Shown here: piece after piece, positions 1-7,208 of the stretch
How the letters are laid out: each line of letters starts with the position of its first letter
Position numbering within the stretch: position 1 is the stretch's first letter
DNA from: Myceligenerans indicum
GTDB lineage: Bacteria > Actinomycetota > Actinomycetes > Actinomycetales > Cellulomonadaceae
DNA length: 64,000 nt
Direction of reading: 5' to 3'
NCBI RefSeq assembly: GCF_016742955.1
Contig: NZ_JABBYC010000003.1
Span: 122,997-186,996 of the forward strand
Notes under the pieces: generated by a model
What the model saw: only the letters and a program-made list of their open reading frames with translations
Told to the model about the DNA's origin: nothing
Database searches by the model: none
Program-made: the position numbers and the translations under genes

Positions 1-171
1 GGAGGCGTCCACCAGGGCTCGACCTGCCGCCTCGAACGGATCGGTGAACTCGCCGGTCCCCAGGCCCCCGCTGGTCAGCAGGAACGTCGTGACGGCGAGC
101 ACGAAACCTATCGCCGCGCCTCCCATCGCGAAGCCGGGCACCAGCTCTCTGGTGGGCCGCAGGCGAGTCAT
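1..171 (-). CDS. Membrane protein, N-terminal fragment (runs off left edge)
   Basis: Only the first 57 codons are inside the window; the gene continues past base 1. The ATG at 171 opens a frame beginning MTRLRPTRELVPGF, followed by a hydrophobic stretch at about residues 14-35 (AMGGAAIGFVLAVTTFLLT) that looks like one membrane segment or an uncleaved signal anchor. A polar run with GEFTDPFEAAGRALVDAS follows. It lies 60 bp downstream of the FHA-like gene in the same direction, so it may be the last visible gene of the kinase/FHA cluster. The family is not recognisable from this fragment, and no function is proposed. Confidence 0.6.
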   Translation of the reverse strand, partial: MTRLRPTRELVPGFAMGGAAIGFVLAVTTFLLTSGGLGTGEFTDPFEAAGRALVDAS

Positions 172-231
172 GGCAGTGTCCGTTCGGCACTGACCAGCGC
201 GCGGGTACGGCGGGTCGTCGTCATCCACATG

Positions 232-933
232 TCAGGCGTCGTCCTTCAGGTCGAGCAGGGGTAGGTCGTGGGGCGTCACCAGTCGGGAGGCGACCGCGTA
301 CTCGACGAGACGCGCCCTGCGGTTGGTGGCCTGGGATCCGGAGTCGCCGCGCAGGCCCTTGACGCCGATCCGGTCGAGCTTCTCGCACACGTTGTCGAGC
401 TTCCGGTTGAACCGCGTGCCGGCCCAGCCCAGGCGCCGGGCCGCGGCCGCGGAGCTCGGGATCTCGCTGAGACCGCTGCCCTCACGGCGCAGCATGGGCT
501 CCGCGAGAGACACGATGAGCTGGCGCTGGCTCGTGGTGAACCGGATGGCCCCGATGGTCGTGGCGCCGCTGCCCGCGTCGTCGTCGGACGAGATCTCGTG
601 GTACGGGGCGTCCTCGAGGTGCAGGCTGAGCTCGTACGTGGTGGGGCCGGCGGTGAAGACCACCGACGTGCTCGGGAAGACGATCGGCAGACGGTTGCCG
701 GGCGGCAGCCAGGACTGCACGCCTCCTCCGGCGTCGCACACCGTGGCCGAGATGAGCGACCCGACGTTGGACAGCCACCAGATCCCTTCCTCGTACGTCA
801 CGCGGAGGAAGCGGCGGTGCAGGTAGGGGTTGTCGTCGACGCTGAGGTCGCCCTCGCGGCCGATGTCGAAGGTCGTCCCGTCACCCTCCGGGCGGAACCA
901 CTCGCCGCAGAACTCGATCGAGAGTCCGTTCAT
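232..933 (-). CDS. FHA-like domain protein with C-terminal helical domain
   Basis: This 233-residue protein has no signal peptide or membrane segment and is probably cytoplasmic. Residues 1-110 look like a divergent FHA fold: FDIGREGDLSVDDNPYLHRRF has the order of an FHA phosphothreonine-binding site (GR, then a basic or His residue), and WWLSNVGS follows. Residues 130-225 are helical and basic (SSAAAARRLGWAGTRFNRKLDNV), resembling a winged or helix-turn-helix segment. The start codon overlaps the kinase stop by ATGA, so translation is probably coupled to the kinase. A likely role, by inference only, is a phospho-reader or regulator acting with that kinase. The FHA assignment is weaker than for the two larger FHA proteins of the cluster. 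Confidence 0.75.
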   Translation of the reverse strand: MNGLSIEFCGEWFRPEGDGTTFDIGREGDLSVDDNPYLHRRFLRVTYEEGIWWLSNVGSLISATVCDAGGGVQSWLPPGNRLPIVFPSTSVVFTAGPTTYELSLHLEDAPYHEISSDDDAGSGATTIGAIRFTTSQRQLIVSLAEPMLRREGSGLSEIPSSAAAARRLGWAGTRFNRKLDNVCEKLDRIGVKGLRGDSGSQATNRRARLVEYAVASRLVTPHDLPLLDLKDDA

Positions 934-2651
934 CCGTCTGCCTCCGCGGGAGGTACGCAGTCATCTGCCGCCTCGGACAGGTTGTTGTCCCGGATCGTCA
1001 CGACCTCGACGCAGGTGTCGCCGGGCTCGCGATCGACGGTGACGGTGGTCTCGTCGCCCACGGACGTGTAGGCCCGTTCCTTGGAGAAGCTCTTCACCCA
1101 GTACCCGAACTGGTCCCCCTCCTCGAAGGACTCCGGCCTCTTCCAGGTCACGACGACCTGCTCGCCGTCCGCCTCGGCCGTGACCTGCAGCGGGGGCGCC
1201 AGGTAGTTGGGAACGACGTTGTCGACCAGTCCGTCGTCGAACTCGCCGGTGCTGGTGCCGGAGGCCGTCGGGTCGCCTTCGTCCTGCTGCGCGTCCCAGG
1301 GCCGCAGGACGAACAGGAGCACCCCGATCGCCACGAGCGCGACCACACCGAGGATCGGCGCGACGAGCCGCCTCGGGCCGGGCGAGGGCTCCTCCTGGTC
1401 CGCTCCCTGCGGAGCGTGCTCCTGGACCCCCTGCTGCCCGGCGGGCAGCGACGTACGCGCCACGGTCTCCTCGACCGTGTCGACGACGCCACCACCCGGG
1501 ACGAAGGGCAGGTGCGGCGCCGCGGCGGTGCCCACCGGCTGCGGCGCCATCCCCGTGCCGGAGGGCGCACCGGTGACGGAGCCCTGCTGTTCGCCGCCCG
1601 GCCGCGGCGGCTCGAAGCCGCCTCCGGCACGGGCCGGCCGAGGAGGCCCCGCAGGTGGTGACGCGACGTCCGGGGCCGGGCCCCGCGCCGGGGGCGCCTG
1701 CTGGCCCGGGTCGATCGAGACGACGTTGCGGAACCGGGTGCCGTCCTGGTCGTCGTCCTCCTCCTGGTGCATCTGGCCCGACTCGTCGAGGATGTCGATC
1801 GTCGTCATGTCGCGCGACATCTCGACCTGGACCTGCTGCAGGGCCCGGGCGAACGCCAGCGCGGTCGGGTAGCGCGAGGTGGGCCGCTTGCTCATGGCGG
1901 TGGCCAGGACACGCTCCAGCGAGGGCGGCACGTCGGAGCGGCCGAGCGCGGGCAGCGATCCGGTCTCGATGCGTGCCATGAGGTCCGCCGAGCGGTTCGA
2001 TCCCCCGGGCACCTCGAACGGGGTCCGGCCCGCGAGGAGGGTGTAGCAGGTGGCGGCGAGGCCCCACACGTCCGTCGCGATCCCGCTGATCGGCGGGTCC
2101 TGGAATGACTCCGGCGGCGACCAGGGGATCGACATGCCCTCCGCCGCCGACGCCTCGTCGAGCGTGGACGCGATGCCGAAGTCCGTCAGGACCGGGTGGC
2201 CGAACTGCGTGACAAGGATGTTCGCCGGCTTGATGTCGCGGTGCAGGATCCCCAGCCGGTGCGCGGTCTCGACCGCCCCGGCGATCTGGATGGTGGTCCG
2301 CAGCGCCTCGGCCACGGAGAACCGCTCGCTGCGGTAGCGCGCCCCGAGGTTGGGGCGTGAGCAGAACTCCATCGCCAGGTACGGGCGCCCGTCCCCGGCG
2401 GTCGCCGCCTCGTACATCGTCACGATGGACGGGTGGTTGCCGAGGGTGGCCATGAGATCGGCCTCGGCGTCGAACGTCTCCCGCTGGGTTGCGCTCGACC
2501 ACTCCTTGAGCAGCACCTTGATGGCGACCTGGCGCCGCGGACGGCGCTGCTCGTAGAGGAACACATCCGCGAAACCGCCCGAACCGACGACTCTCTTGAA
2601 CTCGTAGCCATCGATCTGTGGCGGCGCGGAGGGCGCACGCTTGCTGCTCAC
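930..2651 (-). CDS. Membrane Ser/Thr protein kinase with extracellular Fn3-like domain
   Basis: Eukaryotic-type protein kinase of 573 residues. Residues 16-275 carry the full catalytic set: glycine loop VVGSGGFADV (21-30), VAIK lysine at 45, HRDIKPAN (137-144) and DFG (157-159). The usual APE motif is read as SPPES (178-182). A proline-rich juxtamembrane linker (315-425) leads to one membrane helix (429-449). The outside part (485-566) looks like a fibronectin III domain and contains two cysteines; PASTA repeats are absent. It should phosphorylate Ser/Thr on cytoplasmic partners, the three FHA proteins here being obvious candidates, with the PP2C two genes upstream as its antagonist. The start is GTG with AAAGGA six bases before it. 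The stop overlaps the next gene by ATGA. Confidence 0.93.
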   Translation of the reverse strand: MSSKRAPSAPPQIDGYEFKRVVGSGGFADVFLYEQRRPRRQVAIKVLLKEWSSATQRETFDAEADLMATLGNHPSIVTMYEAATAGDGRPYLAMEFCSRPNLGARYRSERFSVAEALRTTIQIAGAVETAHRLGILHRDIKPANILVTQFGHPVLTDFGIASTLDEASAAEGMSIPWSPPESFQDPPISGIATDVWGLAATCYTLLAGRTPFEVPGGSNRSADLMARIETGSLPALGRSDVPPSLERVLATAMSKRPTSRYPTALAFARALQQVQVEMSRDMTTIDILDESGQMHQEEDDDQDGTRFRNVVSIDPGQQAPPARGPAPDVASPPAGPPRPARAGGGFEPPRPGGEQQGSVTGAPSGTGMAPQPVGTAAAPHLPFVPGGGVVDTVEETVARTSLPAGQQGVQEHAPQGADQEEPSPGPRRLVAPILGVVALVAIGVLLFVLRPWDAQQDEGDPTASGTSTGEFDDGLVDNVVPNYLAPPLQVTAEADGEQVVVTWKRPESFEEGDQFGYWVKSFSKERAYTSVGDETTVTVDREPGDTCVEVVTIRDNNLSEAADDCVPPAEADG

Positions 2652-2750
2652 TCGGTTCCTTTCATGTCAGACTTCGTCGAATGCACCGCGATGGTGGGTT
2701 CTGGGGCGCGGACCCACACATACCGTGCGTTCAGCGCGGGATCCGGAGAT

Positions 2751-4430
2751 TCACCAGATCCCCTCGAAGGTGAGGGTGACGCCGTCGCCCAGATCGACCA
2801 CGTCACCGTCCGCCACGATCTCCTTCTCGTTCGGATGGAGGCGGCGTGGCGGCTGACCAGGACGGAGGAGTGTGGTGCCGTTCGTCGTGGCCATGTCCGC
2901 CACCAGGACGTGCCACTCCTCGAGCGAGATCTCCAGATGTGAGCGCGAGATGTCCTGGTTGGGACTCGACACCGTCACGAGTCGCGGAATCTCCGAGGCG
3001 GACGTGGTCGCGGTCCGCGGCCTTCGTCCCACGATCACCGCCCGGTCCAGCTGGACGATCTGCTCGCCGCGTACTCCGTCGGCACCGGTCTGCGCCGACC
3101 CGGTGGTGACCACGAGCCGCCCCAGCGGTGGGCGCGCGGCGGTCGACGGCTCGCCGGCCAGCGGCTCGCCACAGGTGCGGCAGGTCGGCCTCGACGGCGG
3201 GTTGGCGTGACCGTTCGGGCAGCTCACGGCAAGGATCTGGACGCCGCCCGAGACCGGCGGACCGCCTGGTGCGGAAGCACCCGGCAGAGGACCGCTCGAA
3301 CCTCGCAGGGCTGCCAGATCGGACTGCATGACCGTGTGGCCGTCGTGGTCGTCCGGCTCCTCCTGCTCCACGCCGCTCACGGCCGCGGCGCGGTGCGCGG
3401 CGGCCGGAGTGCCGCCGGTCGCCGATACCGGGGAGCCCGGGAGGGCTCCCGGGATCGCGGAGATCAGGCCCGGCTCCCCGGCGGGACGGCTCGGCTCGTC
3501 GCCCGGTCCAGGGACCGCTCCCGAGACGGCCGCCGGGGGCGTGGGCTCCGGCGCCTCGGACGGAACGGCCGGTTCGGGCGCGCCAGGGGAAGCCACGGGC
3601 GCAGCGACCGGGGCGGACGGGTCCGGGCTCGGTCCTCCCGGGCTCTCGTCCTCCTCCTCGTCGTCCTCCGAGATGCGCACCGCGGCATCCTCGACGCTGC
3701 GCATGATCGTCTCGCCGAACAGATGCTCGTACTCGTCGTCACCGCCGACCTTGGTCGCCTCGGGCACGGGGCTGTCCGACGGCGGCGGGACGGCCGGCCC
3801 GGCGAACGACGAGGCCGGAAGGGCCCCGGCACCCGCCGCGGGCTCGGTCCGGGCCGGAGGTGGGGGCGGGACCGGCGAGACGCCCGGCACCTCGGGGATC
3901 TGTTCGAGACCGGAGACCTCGTCCTGCTTCGCGGCAGCCGGACCGGGGGCTGCGGCCGACAGGGCACCGGCGACGAGTTCCCGGTGGACCGACTCGACCG
4001 GCACCACGGCCGACTCGACCGGCAGACCGCCAGGACCGGCCGCCCCGGACGTGGTCGAGGCCGTCGACAGCGCCGCCACGAACGACGTCGGCTCCTCGAT
4101 GACGCGCTCGGACCAGGACACGACGTCCTGTCCCGTCACCTGCACGGACCCCGCGGGCGTCGCCACGGCCACCCCCACGCCCGAACCCCGGACGGCCACA
4201 TGCGCGGCGCCCGTGGACTGGACGGAGACGACGGCGAACGGTGGCACGGCGCGCAGGCCGCCCGGAACCGACGTGAGCACGCCGAGGGCGGCCGCGACAC
4301 CGTCGGAGGCGGCGGCCAGCTCCGTCCAGAGCTCGGCCAGCAGGCCGGCATCGGCCTGGCCGGGGAGTACCACCACGGTCTCCCCTCGGATCACCGCGCG
4401 GGCAGGTCCCTCGGTGTAGTGCACAGTCAT
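2751..4430 (-). CDS. Zinc-ribbon and FHA domain protein with long acidic/Pro-rich linker
   Basis: This 559-residue cytoplasmic protein has three parts. The N-terminal 120 residues are a small folded domain beginning MTVHYTEGPARAV. A long low-complexity region rich in Pro, Ala, Glu and Gly follows (about 150-400) and includes threonine-containing patches such as GETIMRS and GHTVMQS that could be kinase targets. A zinc ribbon with C-x-N-G-H and C-R-T-C near 405-422 leads into a clear C-terminal FHA domain (about 450-555) with VGRRP, SRSHLEI and TTNGT. FHA domains bind phosphothreonine, so this is a probable substrate or reader for the kinase encoded 99 bp downstream. It follows the PP2C gene by 22 bp. 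Confidence 0.88.
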   Translation of the reverse strand: MTVHYTEGPARAVIRGETVVVLPGQADAGLLAELWTELAAASDGVAAALGVLTSVPGGLRAVPPFAVVSVQSTGAAHVAVRGSGVGVAVATPAGSVQVTGQDVVSWSERVIEEPTSFVAALSTASTTSGAAGPGGLPVESAVVPVESVHRELVAGALSAAAPGPAAAKQDEVSGLEQIPEVPGVSPVPPPPPARTEPAAGAGALPASSFAGPAVPPPSDSPVPEATKVGGDDEYEHLFGETIMRSVEDAAVRISEDDEEEDESPGGPSPDPSAPVAAPVASPGAPEPAVPSEAPEPTPPAAVSGAVPGPGDEPSRPAGEPGLISAIPGALPGSPVSATGGTPAAAHRAAAVSGVEQEEPDDHDGHTVMQSDLAALRGSSGPLPGASAPGGPPVSGGVQILAVSCPNGHANPPSRPTCRTCGEPLAGEPSTAARPPLGRLVVTTGSAQTGADGVRGEQIVQLDRAVIVGRRPRTATTSASEIPRLVTVSSPNQDISRSHLEISLEEWHVLVADMATTNGTTLLRPGQPPRRLHPNEKEIVADGDVVDLGDGVTLTFEGIW

Positions 4431-4452
4431 CTCGGTCCCTCCGGCGTCTCGG

Positions 4453-5286
4453 TCATCCGCCGTTTCGTGGTTGCGTGTCTTCCATCAGGCGCCGGCCGCC
4501 CGGCACCATGTCACAGTCGCGCTCCGCTGTGGCGCCGTCCGTGTCGTGCGGCACTCCCGTGACGTCCACGACCAGCACCGTCACGTTGTCGCGGCCGCCC
4601 GCTTCGAGAGCGGAGGCAACCAGTTCCTGCGCGGCCGTCCCCGGGTCCGGGAAGGCGAGCAGGATCTCGCGGATCTGTTCGTCGTCCAGCTCGGCCGTGA
4701 GCCCGTCGGAACAGACGAGAATCCGCTCATGTGCCTCGACCGGAACATACCGGAAATCCGCGTCCGGGTCGTCAGGCCCGCCGAGCGCCCGGGTGATCAC
4801 GTTGCGCCGGGGATGATGCCGCGCCTCCTCGGCCGTGAGCACGCCGGCGTCGACGAGCTCCTGGACCTCCGAGTGGTCCACGCTCATCTGTTCCAGCTCG
4901 CCGTTCGAGAGAAGGTAGGTCCGCGAGTCGCCGACGTTGACCAGCAGCCAGTACGGAACACCGTCGACGTAGGCCAGCACCGCGCCGGTCAGCGTGGTGC
5001 CGGCGCTGCGGCCCTTGGGACCGGTCTCGATGGCCCGCACTTCCTTCTGCGCGACGTCCACGAGGACGTCGACGAGCTCCGGCTCGATCGTCTCCGCCTC
5101 GAGCAGGAAGCTCAGGGCGCCCAGCGCGGTCGCGCTGGCGATGTCCCCGGCGTCGTGCCCGCCCATTCCGTCGGCGACCAGGAACACGCCGTTCTCGGCC
5201 AGGTAGGCGTCCTCGTTGAGCTTGCGTCGCCGGCCGCGGTCCGATGCGGCACCCCACATCAGCGACGGCCGGTTGTCGGAGCTCAC
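4453..5286 (-). CDS. PP2C-family Ser/Thr protein phosphatase
   Basis: A PPM/PP2C metal-dependent phosphatase of 277 residues. Visible motifs in family order are NEDAYL, VADGMGGHDAGDIAS (metal-binding Asp/Gly), SAGTTLTGAVL, NVGDSRTYLL, CSDGLTAEL and the terminal GGRDNVTVLVV. No membrane segment is present, so it is cytoplasmic and the natural antagonist of the cluster's kinase. The chosen start is GTG at 5286 (reading MSSDNRPSLM), not the longer in-frame ATG at 5442: this start overlaps the stop of the upstream RDD/FHA gene as GTGA, and the added 52 residues of the longer form are Arg/Pro-rich shadow sequence of the neighbour. Confidence 0.94.
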   Translation of the reverse strand: MSSDNRPSLMWGAASDRGRRRKLNEDAYLAENGVFLVADGMGGHDAGDIASATALGALSFLLEAETIEPELVDVLVDVAQKEVRAIETGPKGRSAGTTLTGAVLAYVDGVPYWLLVNVGDSRTYLLSNGELEQMSVDHSEVQELVDAGVLTAEEARHHPRRNVITRALGGPDDPDADFRYVPVEAHERILVCSDGLTAELDDEQIREILLAFPDPGTAAQELVASALEAGGRDNVTVLVVDVTGVPHDTDGATAERDCDMVPGGRRLMEDTQPRNGG

Positions 5287-7208
5287 CCCCGCGTCCCCGG
5301 ATGGACGACGACGCGCCGGTCGCCGAAGTGGATCGTCGACCCGACGGGGACCCGCACCCGGGCCCCGGCCTCCGCGACCCGGGGAGGCAGGCCCGGCACG
5401 GACACCACGGTCCCGTTCGTCGAGCCCCGGTCCGTGAGCCACAGACCCGCCGAGTCCACGCCGAGCTCCGCATGGTTCTTGGACACGGAACGGGTCGGGT
5501 CGGGAATCTGGACGAGGCGAACGCCCGAGCCGCCCGGTGCCTGCGGGTTGCGGCCCACCAGGGTGGGACCGGCCACCTGGACTCTCTCGCCCGACTCCAG
5601 CTCCAGCACGGCACCCAGCACCGGCGGAGGGTCCATCGCCCCGCCCGAGGCGGTGGGCGACTGCATCATCGTCTGGTCCGACAGCTGATCCATGCGGGTG
5701 TCCGGGTCGGGGAACCCGCCGGCTCCGTACCGCTCCGCCCGCGCCTGACCTGAGGAGCCCCTTCGCTGCCCGGGGCCGTCGATCCCGACCGCACGGGTCG
5801 GCTGGGAGTCGCGCCGCTGCGGCTGCGAGATCGGGGGGTAGGGCGACGTCTCCGGCACCGGATGATCCGGAATGGTGTTCGCGGCGGTGATCGGCCGCGG
5901 CGAGCTGGGTGTCGCGGGCGGCGACGGCGTGGAGGCTGCCGCCGTCGTCGGCGCGTCAGCAGGCGGGGACGACGGCGGTGCCCCGGGAGACATCGGCTGC
6001 TGCGGCCGGGCGGGAGCTTGTCCGGGCCGCTGCCAGGCCGGGACGTCCTGGCCCGGCCCGCCGGGCTGTACGGACGGGGCCTGACCGGCCGCGCCTCCGG
6101 GCACGTCCGTGATCAGTCCCTCGCCCGACGACGCGCCGGGGAACGACCAGGGATCCGGCTGGGCCGGGGCTGCCGGACCGCCCGGCGTGAACGAGGCCGC
6201 CGGCTGCCGACCGGCAGGCAGCGCGGGGCCGGCGGGCGCCTGGCCCGCGGACGAGGCAGCCGAATGGGCCTGCCCGGCCGCCCGCAGGGCGCCTGGGCTC
6301 GCCTGGCCGGCCGACGTCGGCGGTGTCCCCGGCACGGGAGCGCCGGGCACCGGAGCGCCGCGGCCCGGCCCTCCGGGACGCGGCGCGCCCGGACGCGGGG
6401 GCGCGTGCGGACGGGAGTCGGGATCGAAGCCCTCCACCACGGGCGCGGGCTTCTTCCTGGCGTCGACGACCACGGCGCCGGCCGCCCTGTCGTGCCAGCC
6501 CTGCACGCGACCACCCTTGTCCCACAGGGGGCTGAGCAGCACCACCCAGGCGCCGACACCGCAGACCAGGCCTCCGGCGCCGACGACCAGCACCCGTAGG
6601 ACGACGCGCCAGAAACCGATGGGCTGCCCGTCGGCGGCCGAGACCGTGCGGATCCCGAGCGCGACGTTGCCGAACGTCCTTCCGGACCGGCCCGCCCAGA
6701 TCCACATGGCCAGGTTCCACGCGAACATGAGACCGAAACCGACGACGAGACCCGCGACCAGCGTGGTGGCCATCGCGCGCTGCTCGTTCTCGTCGATGGC
6801 GATCACGCCCTCGGGCGGCTGCGCGAGGAGGAAGGCGATCCCGTACACGGTGGAGAAGAGCACGGCTCCGACGGCGCCGTCGAGCAGGACCGCGACGATC
6901 CGCCTGCCGACGTGCGCGAACACCGGCCCCGGCTCCTCGGCTGCCGGGGTCCGGTCGTGGACCGCCCGTACCGTACCCGTCTGGAAGACGTCGTCGGGGC
7001 CCGCCACACCATGGTGGAACGGAGGATCCTGCCCGCCCGGGGGCGCGGCATAGCCTCCGCCCGCACCTTGCCGGACAGCGCTCCACGGCCCAGGCTGCTG
7101 CTCGGCCGCGGGCCCGCCAGGAGGAGGGAACTCGCGTCCGCACACCCCGCAGTACTGCGTCCCCGCGGCTTGGCGCGAGAGGCAGCCACCGCACACCACG
7201 TCCGTCAT
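5283..7208 (-). CDS. Zinc-ribbon, RDD membrane domain and FHA domain protein
   Basis: A 641-residue three-part protein. The N-terminus has a zinc ribbon (CGGCLSR and CGVCGREF, residues 6-27). An RDD-type membrane domain at about 95-250 shows the family RR/D pattern (GRRIVAVLLDGAVGAV, then GRTFGNVALGIR and GWHDRAAGAVVV) and three hydrophobic segments. A Pro/Gly/Ala-rich linker runs to about 520. The C-terminal 100 residues form an FHA domain (VGRNPQAP, SVSKNHAEL, DRGSTNGT). The likely role is a membrane-tethered phospho-reader that brings phosphorylated partners to the membrane. It overlaps its upstream neighbour by ATGA and its downstream phosphatase by GTGA, so all three are probably translated together. 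Confidence 0.9.
   Translation of the reverse strand: MTDVVCGGCLSRQAAGTQYCGVCGREFPPPGGPAAEQQPGPWSAVRQGAGGGYAAPPGGQDPPFHHGVAGPDDVFQTGTVRAVHDRTPAAEEPGPVFAHVGRRIVAVLLDGAVGAVLFSTVYGIAFLLAQPPEGVIAIDENEQRAMATTLVAGLVVGFGLMFAWNLAMWIWAGRSGRTFGNVALGIRTVSAADGQPIGFWRVVLRVLVVGAGGLVCGVGAWVVLLSPLWDKGGRVQGWHDRAAGAVVVDARKKPAPVVEGFDPDSRPHAPPRPGAPRPGGPGRGAPVPGAPVPGTPPTSAGQASPGALRAAGQAHSAASSAGQAPAGPALPAGRQPAASFTPGGPAAPAQPDPWSFPGASSGEGLITDVPGGAAGQAPSVQPGGPGQDVPAWQRPGQAPARPQQPMSPGAPPSSPPADAPTTAAASTPSPPATPSSPRPITAANTIPDHPVPETSPYPPISQPQRRDSQPTRAVGIDGPGQRRGSSGQARAERYGAGGFPDPDTRMDQLSDQTMMQSPTASGGAMDPPPVLGAVLELESGERVQVAGPTLVGRNPQAPGGSGVRLVQIPDPTRSVSKNHAELGVDSAGLWLTDRGSTNGTVVSVPGLPPRVAEAGARVRVPVGSTIHFGDRRVVVHPGTRG

Noticed and set aside
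4453..5442. Longer form of the PP2C gene starting at 5442
   Set aside because: The additional 52 residues are Arg/Pro-rich and overlap the RDD/FHA gene, while the GTG at 5286 gives a GTGA overlap and a family-typical N-terminus.
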